Positions 1-9,580 are shown, numbered from the stretch's first letter. The stretch: DNA of 64,000 nt from Verrucomicrobiota bacterium (GCA_015061905.1 SUVQ01000009.1:62001-126000); one strand, 5' to 3'. Numbers and translations: made by a program. The notes: generated by a model not told the origin, from the letters alone.

Positions 1-1
1 T

Positions 2-583
2 ATTGAGGGATTGAATACAAACGGATTGCAGGGCGACGCCGCTTTTGCCGTCGAGCTCGCCGTTCCGCCGCGCGACTTGCTCTCCGTCTCTCTCCAAGAA
101 CGGGGCGGAATTGCCTCTTGCCGCGTTTCCGCCGGGACTTCAACGCGCGGATTCGACATCGATTTCAACGCGATTTCCGATACGTTTCTGACGCTTGCCG
201 CCGTCGCTCCGCTACTCGACGCGGGAACGCCGCTCACGATTCGCGGCATCGCCCACACGCGCAAGCAGGAAACCGACCGCGTGGCGGCAATGGCGACGGA
301 GCTTGCGAAAATCGTCGGTGCGGAAAATGTTTCGCAAACGGAAGATTCTCTCACGATTTCTCCGGTTTCCCGCAGCGAATTGCGTTCCCGCGCGGATGCG
401 GCGCCCGGCGGAAAGATTCGAATCGCCACTTACCGCGATCACCGCGTGGCAATGAGCTTCGGGATTCTCGGCATATTCGATTTGCGGGGCGACGGCTCTC
501 CTTGGATTGAAATCGAAAATCCCGAATGTTGCGGAAAAACATTTCCGGATTTTTTTGAGGTGCTTGAAAAAATCCGGGCGTAA
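2..583 (+). CDS. aroA: 3-phosphoshikimate 1-carboxyvinyltransferase (EPSP synthase), C-terminal part
   Basis: EPSP synthase joins phosphoenolpyruvate to shikimate-3-phosphate, the sixth step of chorismate synthesis in the cytoplasm. The frame is open from base 2, so the gene begins outside the window; about 193 C-terminal residues of a usual ~430 are visible. They contain the family signatures GIAHTRKQETDR (substrate-binding Arg/Lys/Glu/Asp cluster), YRDHRVAMSFG and NPECCGKTFPDFF near the C-terminus. The gene ends 18 bp before recD2, so the two may be co-transcribed. The other shikimate gene of the window, aroQ, lies 20 kb away, so the pathway is not clustered here. Confidence 0.93.
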   Translation: MEGLNTNGLQGDAAFAVELAVPPRDLLSVSLQERGGIASCRVSAGTSTRGFDIDFNAISDTFLTLAAVAPLLDAGTPLTIRGIAHTRKQETDRVAAMATELAKIVGAENVSQTEDSLTISPVSRSELRSRADAAPGGKIRIATYRDHRVAMSFGILGIFDLRGDGSPWIEIENPECCGKTFPDFFEVLEKIRA

Positions 584-601
584 TTATTTTTTAACGACAA
601 A

Positions 602-2842
602 ATGGCGTTCCCGCAGAAAAAAATGAACATTCCGGAAGATACGCTCGTCGGCGTATTGGAACGTATCATTTTTTTTAACGACGAAAATTTTTATACCATC
701 GGCGAAGTTTGCGAGGAAGCAACGCGCGAAACCTTTACGGTCGCGGGAACGCTTCCGTCCGTTCAATGCGGGGAGACGCTCGAATTGCGCGGTGTTTGGA
801 CGAGCCATCCGACGCACGGGCGGCAGTTCAAAATCGCCTCGTTTTCGTCGAAGCTTCCGTCGAGCGTTCACGGTATTCGCAAATATCTCGGAAGCGGGCT
901 GGTGCGCGGTATCGGAAAAACCTACGCCGCACGCATTGTCGAGCACTTCGGCGCAGACACGCTTCGGATTATTTCGGAAGAATCCGCGCGTTTGCGCGAA
1001 ATTCCCGGCATCGGCGCGCAACGCGTTCGCGCCATCAAGGAATCCTGGGACGAGCAGTTCGCGTTGCGGGAAGTGATGATTTTTCTCCAAACCTACGGCG
1101 TAACCACGGCTCAATGTCTGCGCATAGTTAAAGCTTACGGCGCGAACGCTAAAAAAACTTTGCAGGAAAATCCCTACCGCCTTGCGCAGGATATCGACGG
1201 TATCGCGTTCCCGACGGCGGACAAAATCGCCTCTAATCTCGGGCTTCCCACCGAAGGGAAACAACGCATCGAAGCCGGCGTTTTCTACGCGATGCAACTC
1301 GCGGAGGCGGAAGGAAATACGGCGTTCCCGAAAGACGAATTGATTGCAAAAGCAACGGAGCTTTTGGGAACGGATCCGGGGTTGCCGGAAAAAACGGTCG
1401 CCGAAATGCTCGAAAACGGGCGCTTTGTCTATGCCGACGTGCCGCGCTATGTGCGCAATCCGGACGGCTCGCGTTCCCGCGAGATTATCCGGCTTTTGCA
1501 AAAACGCGATTACGCTCACGCCGAGCGCGATATCGGTGCCTGCGTTTCCGCGCTTTTGGAAACGCCGAACCGCTTGCCGCCGATTCACGTCGAGCGTGCT
1601 TTGGTTTGGGCGCAAAACCGTGCGGGCTTTGCTTTTGCGCCCGAGCAGGCGGATGCCGTTAAAACGGCGCTTCGCGAAAAAATCTCCGTCATTACGGGCG
1701 GTCCGGGAACGGGAAAAACAACGATTCTTCAGGCGATTTGCTCGATTCTTCGTGCCAAAAACGTGCGGGTTACGCTCGCCGCGCCGACGGGACGCGCCGC
1801 TCAGCGCATGAGCGAAACCGCCGGAATGCCGGCGGGAACGATACATCGGATTCTCAAGCCGGAACCCTTACTCGGCGGTTTTTCTTTTAACGAAAAAAAT
1901 CCTCTCGCGACGGATTTCGTCGTGGTGGACGAAGCGTCTATGCTGGATACCAAGCTCGCCGCCGCGCTTTTTCGTGCCGTTCCCGCGGCGGCGCATCTCG
2001 TGCTTGTCGGCGACGTAAACCAGCTTCCGAGCGTGGGCGCGGGCAATGTATTGAATGATTTGATACAAAGCAGGCGCGTGGCTGTTACGAAGCTCAACGC
2101 GGTTTTCCGTCAGGGCAAGCGCAGCGGGATTGTTACGACCGCGCATGCGATTTTGCAGGGCGATGCGCATACGCCGCAACCGGTTCAGGAAAGCGTTTTT
2201 GAGTTTGATCCGGAGGGCGACATTCATTTTATCCGGGCAAGCGGTGCGGAAGACTGCGTAAAAAAGACGCTCGCGCTGGCAACGCAGGCAATTCCGCGCC
2301 TTCTCGGCATTCGCTCTGCGGAGGAAATTCAGGTGCTTGTGCCCGTTCATCGCGGGAACGCGGGCGTGCAAAATTTTAACGCCGTTTTGCAGAATGCTTT
2401 TAAAAAAAGCGGTGCGGTCGGCGTTCCCGCCGCCGGAGGCACGCGCCTTGAGCTCGGCGACAAGGTTTTACAAAATCGCAACAATTACGACAAAAACGTT
2501 TTTAACGGCGATCTCGGACGCGTAGACGATGTTTCGCCGGAGGCGGGAACGCTTTCCGTAAAATTTGCCGATGTGCGTGCGGATTACGAGCGCGGCGAAC
2601 TCGGTGAACTTCAGCTTGCTTACGCCATTACGATTCACAAATCGCAGGGCTCCGAATTTCCGGTAGTGATAATTCCGCTTTTGAAAGCGCATTTTATGAT
2701 GCTTAAGCGAAATTTGATTTATACGGCGATTACGCGCGGGCGGAAAAAAGTATTTATTGTCGGCGAGCCGGCGGCGTATTCCATGGCGGTGCGCAACGCG
2801 GATTCCGCCAAGCGTTGGACGGGTCTTCCGGCACGATTGTAA
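602..2842 (+). CDS. recD2: RecD2-type ATP-dependent DNA helicase
   Basis: Superfamily 1B 5'-3' DNA helicase of the RecD2 type, which acts without RecBC in repair and recombination. Length is 746 aa, normal for the family. The N-terminal part has the OB-like region and helix-hairpin-helix repeats (GIGKTYAARIVEHFG, IPGIGAQRVRAI) that distinguish RecD2 from RecD. Walker A GGPGTGKTT lies near residue 366, Walker B VVVDEAS near 440, and the C-terminal motifs ITIHKSQGSEF and YTAITRGRKK near 676 and 706. Start: ATG at 602 is used here; ATG at 623 is equally possible because neither has a clear ribosome-binding site. The first codons after 602 coincide with a copy of the dispersed octamer. Confidence 0.93.
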   Translation: MAFPQKKMNIPEDTLVGVLERIIFFNDENFYTIGEVCEEATRETFTVAGTLPSVQCGETLELRGVWTSHPTHGRQFKIASFSSKLPSSVHGIRKYLGSGLVRGIGKTYAARIVEHFGADTLRIISEESARLREIPGIGAQRVRAIKESWDEQFALREVMIFLQTYGVTTAQCLRIVKAYGANAKKTLQENPYRLAQDIDGIAFPTADKIASNLGLPTEGKQRIEAGVFYAMQLAEAEGNTAFPKDELIAKATELLGTDPGLPEKTVAEMLENGRFVYADVPRYVRNPDGSRSREIIRLLQKRDYAHAERDIGACVSALLETPNRLPPIHVERALVWAQNRAGFAFAPEQADAVKTALREKISVITGGPGTGKTTILQAICSILRAKNVRVTLAAPTGRAAQRMSETAGMPAGTIHRILKPEPLLGGFSFNEKNPLATDFVVVDEASMLDTKLAAALFRAVPAAAHLVLVGDVNQLPSVGAGNVLNDLIQSRRVAVTKLNAVFRQGKRSGIVTTAHAILQGDAHTPQPVQESVFEFDPEGDIHFIRASGAEDCVKKTLALATQAIPRLLGIRSAEEIQVLVPVHRGNAGVQNFNAVLQNAFKKSGAVGVPAAGGTRLELGDKVLQNRNNYDKNVFNGDLGRVDDVSPEAGTLSVKFADVRADYERGELGELQLAYAITIHKSQGSEFPVVIIPLLKAHFMMLKRNLIYTAITRGRKKVFIVGEPAAYSMAVRNADSAKRWTGLPARL

Positions 2843-2849
2843 AAAAAAT

Positions 2850-2895
2850 AGGAATGAGGAATTAGATATAAATCTTCCTCATTCCTAATTTCTAA
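2850..2895 (+). terminator. Hairpin between convergent recD2 and rubrerythrin
   Basis: Perfect 11-bp inverted repeat (AGGAATGAGGA at 2850-2860, TCCTCATTCCT at 2876-2886) with a 15-base loop. A T-rich tail follows on the right and an A-tract precedes on the left, so it can terminate both converging genes. Its text resembles the hairpin after fabH at 14371-14437. Confidence 0.7.
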
Positions 2896-2904
2896 TTTTT
2901 CCGA

Positions 2905-3480
2905 TTACCAATTTTCGGCGAGGAGCTCGAAATGCGCTTGTGCGTGCGCGCAGGCAGGGCATTCGATCGGGGCTTTTTCCGCTTCGCAAATGTAACCGCA
3001 ATTGCGGCAACGCCACCAGACTTTGCCGTCTTTTTCAAAAACGGTGCCGTTTTCGATATTAGCGAGAAGCCCGCGATAGCGTTTTTCGTGCTGCTTTTCG
3101 GCGATGGCAACATTGCGGAAAACTTCGGCGATTTCCGGAAAGCCTTCCTTGTCGGCGGTTTCCGCGAACGCCGGATAATCGACGGACCATTCGCCGTGTT
3201 CGCCGTCGGCGGCGGCTTTCAGATTTTCCGCCGTGGAGCCGATAACGCCCGCCGGGAACGAAGCGGTGATTTCAACGCAACCGCCTTCGAGAAATTTGAA
3301 AAAGCGTTTGGCGTGTTCTTTTTCCTGATTCGCGGTTTCTTCGAAAATATCGGCAATCTGGACGAAGCCGTCTTTTTTCGCCTTGCTCGCGAAATAGTTG
3401 TAGCGCATGCGCGCCTGAGATTCTCCTGCAAACGAATGGAGCAGGTTCTTTTCGGTTTGGGTGCCTTTTAGGGATTTCAT
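2905..3480 (-). CDS. rbr: Rubrerythrin
   Basis: Non-haem di-iron protein that reduces hydrogen peroxide in the cytoplasm of anaerobes and microaerophiles. The 191-aa product has the ferritin-like four-helix domain ([42 protein letters not shown] supply the Glu/His iron ligands). A C-terminal rubredoxin-like knuckle follows, with CRNCGY and CPAC in the last ~35 residues, the normal domain order. It is a single gene, convergent with recD2 across a shared hairpin. It points to an organism that lives largely without oxygen. Confidence 0.95.
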   Translation of the reverse strand: MKSLKGTQTEKNLLHSFAGESQARMRYNYFASKAKKDGFVQIADIFEETANQEKEHAKRFFKFLEGGCVEITASFPAGVIGSTAENLKAAADGEHGEWSVDYPAFAETADKEGFPEIAEVFRNVAIAEKQHEKRYRGLLANIENGTVFEKDGKVWWRCRNCGYICEAEKAPIECPACAHAQAHFELLAENW

Positions 3481-3600
3481 GTTAATCAGATGGGTTAAAA
3501 ACGAAGCGCAATCGTAAGCTTTTTTTGCTTGAGAGGGAAGCCGGGAAATACGAAATTGCTCGCAAATTTTTGCGGAGAGCCGCAGCTTGGTGAGGGAAAT

Positions 3601-5112
3601 TCAGTTTCCGAGCGTGAGTTTTTGTTCCGCGTCGCGGAGATGTTCCGGCGTGTCTGCCTGAAGTTGCAAAATGTCTCCGGCTTGCAAGACGACGTTCCCG
3701 CGCGGCGTGAGAAAGTTTTCTCCGCGCTTCATCATGACGACGAGTGTTCCGTGCGGGAACGCGAGTTCTGCAAGTGTTTTCCCCGTTCCCGCGTCGTTTT
3801 TCGAGAGTGTGATTTCGGCGTTTACGGTGTTGATGTCTTCCGTAGAGCGGTCAAAGGCGGAGGGCGGCGGCGTGTTTTCGTCCACGGTCAGGTGAAGCCA
3901 TTTTGCCGTTTTAAAAAGTGTGGTTCCCTGCAAGACGAGCGAAGAAACGGAAATAAAGAAAACGATGTTGAAAATGAGCGTTGCCGTTTTTTCATCAAAA
4001 CCCGGCGTGGAAAGCGGAATGAGCGCGAAAACAATCGGAACGGCTCCGCGCAATCCGACCCACGAGACGAATGCGAGCGCACGCGTTCCCGCCCGAAACG
4101 GAGCAAGGCAAAGCGCGACCGCAAGAGGGCGGACCGCGAAAATAAGAATCAGCGAAATGATGATGCCGACAACTGCGACGGCTTTTATCGCCGCAAAATT
4201 TGCGAAAAGCCCCAGTGAGATAAAGAGCAAAAGTTGCATCAGCCACGCGAAGCCCTCGTGGAAGTTCAGCATGGCGCGTTTGTGAATGAAATTTGCGTTC
4301 CCGAGAATGAGCCCGGCGAGATAGACGGCAAGAAATCCGTTCCCGTTAAGCATTTTCGTAGCGGCGAAAGCAAATGCCGTCATCGCCAAAATCAAAACCG
4401 GGTAGAGCCCCTCCACGTAAAGTTGGGCTTTGTTAATGACAAAAACCATGAGCTTTCCGAATGCGAACCCGAGCGCGGCGCCGAGCCCCAAGCTCACCGT
4501 AAGCTGAAAAACCGCCGTGCGGATTTGCGGAATTTCCGTTCCCGTGTTTTGCGCAACAAGGTAAGTTACCAGCGAAACGGTTAAAACATACGCCATCGGG
4601 TCGTTTGAGCCGCTTTCCAGCTCAAGCATCGGGCGCAGGTTGTTTTTCAGCGTGGTGCGCTGTGAGCGAAAAATCGAGAACACGGATGCCGCGTCGGTCG
4701 AAGAAACGATTGCTCCCAGCAAAAGGGACTCGGGAAGCGTGAAATGGATGGCTACGAAGGGCAAATTTGATAATCCGAAAATCGCGAATCCGAGTAAGCC
4801 CGCTGTCAGCAACACGCCGAGCGTGGATAAAATAATGCCCTGCGGCAAAACCGGACGCACATCGCGGAATTTCGTATCCAAGCCGCCGGCGAACAAGATG
4901 AAAACGAGCGCGAGTTCGCCGATGAGGCTTGTTGTCAGCGTGTTTTCAAATACGATTTCCTGTCCGGCGAGAATGCCGATGCCGAGAAAAAGCAAAAGCA
5001 TCGGCACGCCGATTTTGTAGGATGCCTTGCTTGCCAAAATGCTGGCGAAGAGCAAAACGGAGAAGATGAGCAGGTAATTGTCCGGGGTGAAATTCATGCG
5101 TTTTTTAATCAT
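3601..5112 (-). CDS. Potassium/proton antiporter, CPA1 family with C-terminal TrkA-C domain
   Basis: Inner-membrane cation/proton antiporter of the NhaP2/CvrA kind, expected to exchange K+ (or Na+) for H+. From ATG at 5112 the product is 503 aa. About twelve hydrophobic segments cover residues ~10-400 (NYLLIFSVLLFASILA, GELALVFILFAGGLD, VSWVGLRGAVPIVFAL). A cytoplasmic tail with a TrkA-C-like regulatory domain follows (GKTLAELAFPHGTLVVMMKRG). ATG at 5097 would give a protein five residues shorter. The frame is open further upstream to 5616, but that part is basic, unlike a transporter N-terminus, and antisense to uppP. It is divergent from uppP, with a ~200-bp spacer holding two octamer copies. 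Confidence 0.9.
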   Translation of the reverse strand: MIKKRMNFTPDNYLLIFSVLLFASILASKASYKIGVPMLLLFLGIGILAGQEIVFENTLTTSLIGELALVFILFAGGLDTKFRDVRPVLPQGIILSTLGVLLTAGLLGFAIFGLSNLPFVAIHFTLPESLLLGAIVSSTDAASVFSIFRSQRTTLKNNLRPMLELESGSNDPMAYVLTVSLVTYLVAQNTGTEIPQIRTAVFQLTVSLGLGAALGFAFGKLMVFVINKAQLYVEGLYPVLILAMTAFAFAATKMLNGNGFLAVYLAGLILGNANFIHKRAMLNFHEGFAWLMQLLLFISLGLFANFAAIKAVAVVGIIISLILIFAVRPLAVALCLAPFRAGTRALAFVSWVGLRGAVPIVFALIPLSTPGFDEKTATLIFNIVFFISVSSLVLQGTTLFKTAKWLHLTVDENTPPPSAFDRSTEDINTVNAEITLSKNDAGTGKTLAELAFPHGTLVVMMKRGENFLTPRGNVVLQAGDILQLQADTPEHLRDAEQKLTLGN

Positions 5113-5311
5113 TACCAAAACCGTTCCCGTCTGTCGATAGCGCGTGAGTTTAAAAGGAAAATTCCTTTTTTTTCGCACGTTCCCGCCCGTTGAAGCGGGG
5201 CGGCGAACGCGTGCGCCCGCAAGATTGCGCGTCCGGTCGTCTTTTGTGCGAAAGTTTTTTGTGTCGGCAGGAATTGTGATTTTCGGCAGAATGCATTCCC
5301 GCTTTTTTTTT

Positions 5312-6310
5312 ATGAAAAAATCTATTTCCGCCATTTTGTTTTTTTTCGCTTGCCTGAGCGTTCCCGCGTTTGCGGCGGGACCCGTTCCCGCCGAGGAGGT
5401 TTTCGATGCGAAAAACGCGGCGATTCTCGGCGTAGTCGAAGGTTTGACGGAATATTTGCCCGTTTCTTCGACCGGGCATTTGATTTTGGCGAATGCCGCA
5501 CTGGAATTGGATTCGGATGAGGCGATTATTGCGCGCGGCGGAGACGGCGTCGTGCGCGAGAAAGACGGCTCGGATTTTACGGTAAAAGAGGCGGCGGACG
5601 CGTATTCGATTATCATTCAGTTCGGCGCGATTATTGCGGTGCTTTTTGCGTATTGGAAACGTTGCACGGGAACGCTTGTCGGCGTGTTTCGGCGCGATCC
5701 CGCGAGTTGGCGTCTCTCGCGCAATCTGATGGTTGCGTTTGTGCCGGCGGCGGGGCTCGGGTTTATTTTTTCGGATAAAATCGAGGAATATTTGTTCAAT
5801 CCGGTAACGGTGGCGGTGGCACTCGTCGTCGGGGGCGTTTTGATGCTTGTTGTCGATAAACGCCAGAAAAAACGCGCGGCGCTCGGCGAAGATGCGGGAA
5901 CGGAAAAGCTTGATTTGCAGGATTTGTCGGTGAAGCAATCGCTGACAATCGGGCTGATGCAGTGCATCGCGCTTTGGCCGGGAATGAGCCGCTCGATGGC
6001 GACGATTGTCGGCGGCTACGTTGCGGGGCTTTCGCCGCGGCGCGCGACGGAATTTTCATTTTTGCTGGGCTTGATTACGCTTTCTGCGGCATCGGTTTAT
6101 AAAACGCTGAAATGCGCGCCGCAGATGCTGGAATCTTTCGGCGCGGAAGTTTCGGCGGTCGGCTTGGCGGTGGCTTTTGTTTCGGCGTTTGCCTCGGTGA
6201 AATGGATGGTGAACTGGATTTCCAAGCACGGGCTTTCGGCGTTTGCGTGGTATCGCTTTGGTTTGGCGGCACTCGTCCTTGTTTGTTGCTTGGGTTTCGA
6301 TATATTGTAA
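5312..6310 (+). CDS. uppP: Undecaprenyl-diphosphatase UppP (BacA family)
   Basis: Integral membrane phosphatase that recycles undecaprenyl pyrophosphate to the lipid carrier used for peptidoglycan and O-antigen; excess gives bacitracin resistance. Both signatures are present: EGLTEYLPVSSTGHLIL near residue 44 (catalytic Glu pair and PVSSTGH) and WPGMSRSMATIVGG near 222. At 332 aa it is longer than E. coli UppP (~273). It begins with a signal-peptide-like segment (MKKSISAILFFFACLS) and carries an extra hydrophilic stretch (RGGDGVVREKDGS) after the first motif. ATG at 5312 was chosen because it opens that hydrophobic segment; ATG at 5291 is also in frame. Confidence 0.95.
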   Translation: MKKSISAILFFFACLSVPAFAAGPVPAEEVFDAKNAAILGVVEGLTEYLPVSSTGHLILANAALELDSDEAIIARGGDGVVREKDGSDFTVKEAADAYSIIIQFGAIIAVLFAYWKRCTGTLVGVFRRDPASWRLSRNLMVAFVPAAGLGFIFSDKIEEYLFNPVTVAVALVVGGVLMLVVDKRQKKRAALGEDAGTEKLDLQDLSVKQSLTIGLMQCIALWPGMSRSMATIVGGYVAGLSPRRATEFSFLLGLITLSAASVYKTLKCAPQMLESFGAEVSAVGLAVAFVSAFASVKWMVNWISKHGLSAFAWYRFGLAALVLVCCLGFDIL

Positions 6311-6364
6311 AACGGATTTTTTAGAAAATTTTACTTCGGGCGGGCTATTTTCTCGCTTGCATAA

Positions 6365-6491
6365 GTCGGGGGAATCGGGAATGCTTGGAGCGGTCGGGTC
6401 CCATACGATAAGTGCCGGCGAACCCCGTCAGATCCGGAAGGAAGCAGCGGCAGTCAGGTTCCTTGTGCGTTGTGGCAAACCCGGCTTTTTT
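6365..6491 (+). ncRNA. ffs: Signal recognition particle RNA (small bacterial type)
   Basis: The universally conserved apical part of SRP RNA is visible: GTCAGATCCGGAAGGAAGCA followed by GCGGCAG, with the GGAA tetraloop and asymmetric loop that bind the Ffh M domain. Ends pair: GTCGGG at 6365-6370 with CCCGGC at 6480-6485. A run of six T follows and should end transcription. Length ~120 nt fits the Alu-less form. It guides Ffh to nascent membrane proteins. It lies alone between uppP and the acyl-CoA synthetase. The exact 5' end is inferred from pairing. Confidence 0.93.
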
Positions 6492-6633
6492 GTGCTTTTT
6501 TCGCGGGAACGCGGGCTTTAACTTTGCGGCGGGCGGCTGAGGTTTTTTTTTCTCGACTAAAAAGAGCAAGGGGCATCTAATTTTCCCTCAGAGGTCGTTG
6601 TGAGAATTTCCTCGCGGGGCACTCTTAATTCTG

Positions 6634-8421
6634 ATGCTAGAAAAATTCCTCAAGCAAACATCGTTTGTCAGCCAAGAAGATTTCGTCGAGAACTTTAGAA
6701 TTAACGTTCCCGAAAATTTTAACTTTGCTTACGACGTAATCGACGAATGGGCGAGAACGCATCCGCAGAAGCGCGCGCTTTGCTGGGTGAACGATCACGG
6801 CAAGCATATTGATTTTACGTTTGCGGATTTGAAGCGGGAAAGCGACCGCACCGCCTCGTTTTTTAAAAGTTGCGGAATCGGTCACGGCGACAAGGTGATG
6901 CTCATCCTTAAGCGTCGCTATGAGTTTTGGTTCGCGATTCTTGCTCTTCACAAATTGGGCGCGGTTTGCATTCCGGCAACGCATTTGCTGACGAAAAAGG
7001 ACATCGTTTACCGTTGTAATGCGGCGTCGATTAAGGCGATTGTGTGCGTCGGAGATGCGCTGGTTACCGAGCGCGTGAGCGTGTCCAAGCCGGATTGCGA
7101 AACGCTTGAAACGCTCATTTCCACGGGACCGATGGTGCCGGAAGGATTTAAGGATTTTCACACGGGAACGGAACACGCGCCGGAGTTCGTGCGTCCGGAG
7201 TTCGTCAACCGAAACGACGATATTTCGCTTCTCTATTTTACGTCGGGCACCACCGGTAATCCGAAAATGGTGGCGCACGACTACGCGTATCCGCTCGGAC
7301 ACATCGTTACCGGCGCGTATTGGCACAATCTTAATGAGGAAAGCTTGCATCTGACGGTGGCGGACACCGGTTGGGGCAAGGCGGTTTGGGGGAAACTTTA
7401 CGGACAATGGTTCGCCGGAGCTACGGTTTTCGTTTACGACCATGAAAAATTTACGCCGGCAGACATGCTTCAGGTGATTCAGGATTACCGCATTACCTCG
7501 TTTTGCGCGCCGCCGACGGTTTTCCGTTTTATGCTTCATGAAGATATGTCGAAATACGACTTGTCTTCTCTGAAATGGTGCACGATTGCGGGCGAAGCAC
7601 TCAATCCGAGCGTTTACGAGGATTTTTACAAAATCACCGGAATCAAGTTGCGTGAAGGCTTCGGACAAACCGAAACAACCTGCTCGATTTTGACAACGCC
7701 GTGGATGGAGCCCAAACCCGGCTCCATGGGAAAACCCAATCCCGCCTACAATGTCGATTTGGTGGACGAAAACGGAAACTCCGTTCCCGCCGGACAACAG
7801 GGCGAAATCGTCATTCGCTGCGAACCCGAAAATCGTCCCGCCGGACTTTTTAAAGGATATTTCCGCGACCGGAATCTTACCGCAAAAGTTTATCACGACG
7901 GCTTGTATCACACCGGCGACGTGGCAACGCGCGACGAGGACGGTTATTTCTGGTTTATCGGGCGCAACGACGACGTGATTAAAAGTTCCGGCTACCGCAT
8001 CGGTCCGTTCGAAGTCGAAAGCGCCGTGATGTCTTACGACGGCGTGGTGGAATGCGCGATTACCGGCGTTCCCGACGCGATTCGCGGGCAGGTGGTGAAA
8101 GCAACCATCGTGCTTTCGAAAACCTTCAAGGAAGCCGTTAAGGATTTTGAAGATTTGAAAAAGAAAATTCAGGATCACGTTAAACGGGAAACCGCGCCTT
8201 ACAAATATCCGCGCGTGATCGAATTTGTCGAAGAACTCCCGAAAACCATCAGCGGGAAAATTCGTCGCGTCGAAATCCGCGACCAAATGAAGAAGCTTTC
8301 CGAAGCCGTCGCTCCCGTCGTGGATAAAACAAAGGACATGACGAAAAAACTTTCCGAAATGTTCCCGAAAAACAAAAAGAACGCTTCGGTCGACGACGAA
8401 AAGGCTCCGCAGGCAAGTTAA
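6634..8421 (+). CDS. AMP-forming acyl-CoA synthetase (medium-chain acyl/acetyl-CoA synthetase-like)
   Basis: ANL-superfamily enzyme that activates a carboxylic acid through an acyl-adenylate to an acyl-CoA. The 595-aa protein has the P-loop-like YFTSGTTGNPK near residues 200-210, the adenine-binding region EGFGQTETT near 345, YHTGDVATRDEDGYFWFIGR near 425-450, the hinge, and PKTISGKIRR with the catalytic Lys near residue 540. Overall it resembles the medium-chain/butyryl group rather than classical Acs. About 45 extra lysine-rich residues follow the catalytic lysine region. The substrate cannot be told from sequence. The gene stands alone, ended by the hairpin at 8443-8481. Other CoA thioester genes (mmd operon) are 20 kb away. 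Confidence 0.88.
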   Translation: MLEKFLKQTSFVSQEDFVENFRINVPENFNFAYDVIDEWARTHPQKRALCWVNDHGKHIDFTFADLKRESDRTASFFKSCGIGHGDKVMLILKRRYEFWFAILALHKLGAVCIPATHLLTKKDIVYRCNAASIKAIVCVGDALVTERVSVSKPDCETLETLISTGPMVPEGFKDFHTGTEHAPEFVRPEFVNRNDDISLLYFTSGTTGNPKMVAHDYAYPLGHIVTGAYWHNLNEESLHLTVADTGWGKAVWGKLYGQWFAGATVFVYDHEKFTPADMLQVIQDYRITSFCAPPTVFRFMLHEDMSKYDLSSLKWCTIAGEALNPSVYEDFYKITGIKLREGFGQTETTCSILTTPWMEPKPGSMGKPNPAYNVDLVDENGNSVPAGQQGEIVIRCEPENRPAGLFKGYFRDRNLTAKVYHDGLYHTGDVATRDEDGYFWFIGRNDDVIKSSGYRIGPFEVESAVMSYDGVVECAITGVPDAIRGQVVKATIVLSKTFKEAVKDFEDLKKKIQDHVKRETAPYKYPRVIEFVEELPKTISGKIRRVEIRDQMKKLSEAVAPVVDKTKDMTKKLSEMFPKNKKNASVDDEKAPQAS

Positions 8422-8442
8422 TCGAAGCCTGTTCGCTCGGAA

Positions 8443-8481
8443 AAAAAATCCCCGTCCGAAATTAACGGCGGGGATTTTTTT
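8443..8481 (+). terminator. Rho-independent terminator of the acyl-CoA synthetase gene
   Basis: Arms AAAAAATCCCCG (8443-8454) and CGGGGATTTTTT (8469-8480) are perfectly complementary, with a 14-base loop and a T-run, 22 bp after the stop codon. Confidence 0.88.
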
Positions 8482-8674
8482 GGGTTTCGCGTTCCCGCCG
8501 ATGAACGACCGGAGCGGATTCTTTTTTTTGAAATAAAGCCTACTTGTTTTGTGGCAATTTATATTGACATTTTCTTTTTTTTTTCGCGAAAATGGGAACG
8601 AAAAATTGGGCAATTTGTCAAAGATAGTCTTTGCACCCGGTTTTTCTTAACTCAAAACAAAAACAACAAAAACC

Positions 8675-9394
8675 ATGAAAAAAAAATTACTTACTGCCGC
8701 AATACTTTCGGCTTCCTGTCTCTTCGCGTCGGCGTATACATTGGAATCTGCTGCCGGATACTGGGGCGAGAATGGAAGTAGCAAAGACGTGACAAAACAG
8801 ACAAACGGAGACAATGGTTTCACTCTCACGGCAACGGGAACGAAGTTTACTTCGCCTACAAGTACGCGCGACGAAGTTTCGTTCTCGTTTACGATTGACT
8901 GCACCAAGCTCGATTTGAACACGGGGACAGACCTTCTTTTATTTCACTTTGACGGGAACGCGAGGTATGATTTCGGAATAGGCTATGATGCCGAAACGGA
9001 TCGTCTTTCTTTTACGTGGGGAAGTAATTATGAGTATGCGAAATTCGGTAACGCTCTGACGAGCGCAGATAAGATCAAAACTTTTACGGTTTCTTTCGGT
9101 GATAATGGGACGAGAGCATGGGATGAGTCCGGAAACTTTTGGTCATCGCATAATCTAAGGGGAAATATCGATAGCGGAGAGATTTCTTCGATTGTCGTTT
9201 CTTCTGCCGGAGCCAAAGCATTGAATAGCTTAGTCGTTTGGGACAAAGATATTGATTATGGATCGGACAATGGTGTTTCAACTGCGGCTATTGCAACACA
9301 GGTGGCACAGTCGATCGTTCCCGAGCCGTCGGCGTTCGGATTGCTTGCGGGGCTGGGTGCTTTGGTGTTTGTTTCGTTTCGCCGCCGCCGCTAA
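8675..9394 (+). CDS. Secreted PEP-CTERM sorting-domain protein
   Basis: Exported 239-aa protein of unknown function. A signal peptide (MKKKLLTAAILSASCLFASA) is followed by a Ser/Thr/Asn/Gly-rich, probably beta-sandwich body, as in many outer-surface proteins. The C-terminus has the PEP-CTERM signal: VPEPSAFGLLAGLGAL, a hydrophobic stretch, then RRRR. In such systems an exosortase recognises PEP and processes the tail; no exosortase is in this window. There is no Shine-Dalgarno sequence; the leader is A-rich. Only three octamer copies occur, one of them in the codons for VPEP. A hairpin-rich repeat starts two bases after the stop, as it does after the large PEP-CTERM gene ending at 58101. Confidence 0.87.
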   Translation: MKKKLLTAAILSASCLFASAYTLESAAGYWGENGSSKDVTKQTNGDNGFTLTATGTKFTSPTSTRDEVSFSFTIDCTKLDLNTGTDLLLFHFDGNARYDFGIGYDAETDRLSFTWGSNYEYAKFGNALTSADKIKTFTVSFGDNGTRAWDESGNFWSSHNLRGNIDSGEISSIVVSSAGAKALNSLVVWDKDIDYGSDNGVSTAAIATQVAQSIVPEPSAFGLLAGLGALVFVSFRRRR

Positions 9395-9396
9395 TA

Positions 9397-9535
9397 AACG
9401 CCCTCACCATGCTTGGCATGGTCCCCTCCCTCTTGGTAAGAGGGAGAGCTTTTTAAAAATCTAAAAAAAGGAAATCAAAAGCTCCTCCCCTTGATAAGGG
9501 GAGGGGGACCGCGCCGAAGGCGTGGTGGAGGAGTC
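9397..9535. repeat. PEP-CTERM-associated hairpin repeat, copy 1
   Basis: About 139 bp starting at AACGCCCTCACC and ending GGTGGAGGAGTC. Left and right halves are inverted with respect to each other (GGTCCCCTCCCTCTT against GGGGAGGGGGACC), and each half holds its own short hairpin. The centre is AT-rich (AGCTTTTTAAAAATCT). Copies 2 and 3 lie at 54416-54558 and 58104-58310. It begins two bases after a PEP-CTERM stop codon. Confidence 0.9.
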
Positions 9536-9580
9536 CGGACTTTCCCGTTAATCCCGGGATGATTTAGTAATATGCTTACA

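Noticed and set aside
584-1846. 420-codon open frame antisense to recD2
   Set aside because: It is a shadow of the strongly biased codon use on the plus strand. Its translation is Arg/Phe-rich without family motifs, and the plus strand encodes a full helicase. The same holds for long antisense frames at 6637-8613, 9576-11105, 22411-23688, 34443-36047, 45319-46680 and 58358-59890.
5113-5616. N-terminal extension of the K+/H+ antiporter
   Set aside because: The sequence upstream of 5112 is basic, antisense to uppP and unlike any transporter start.
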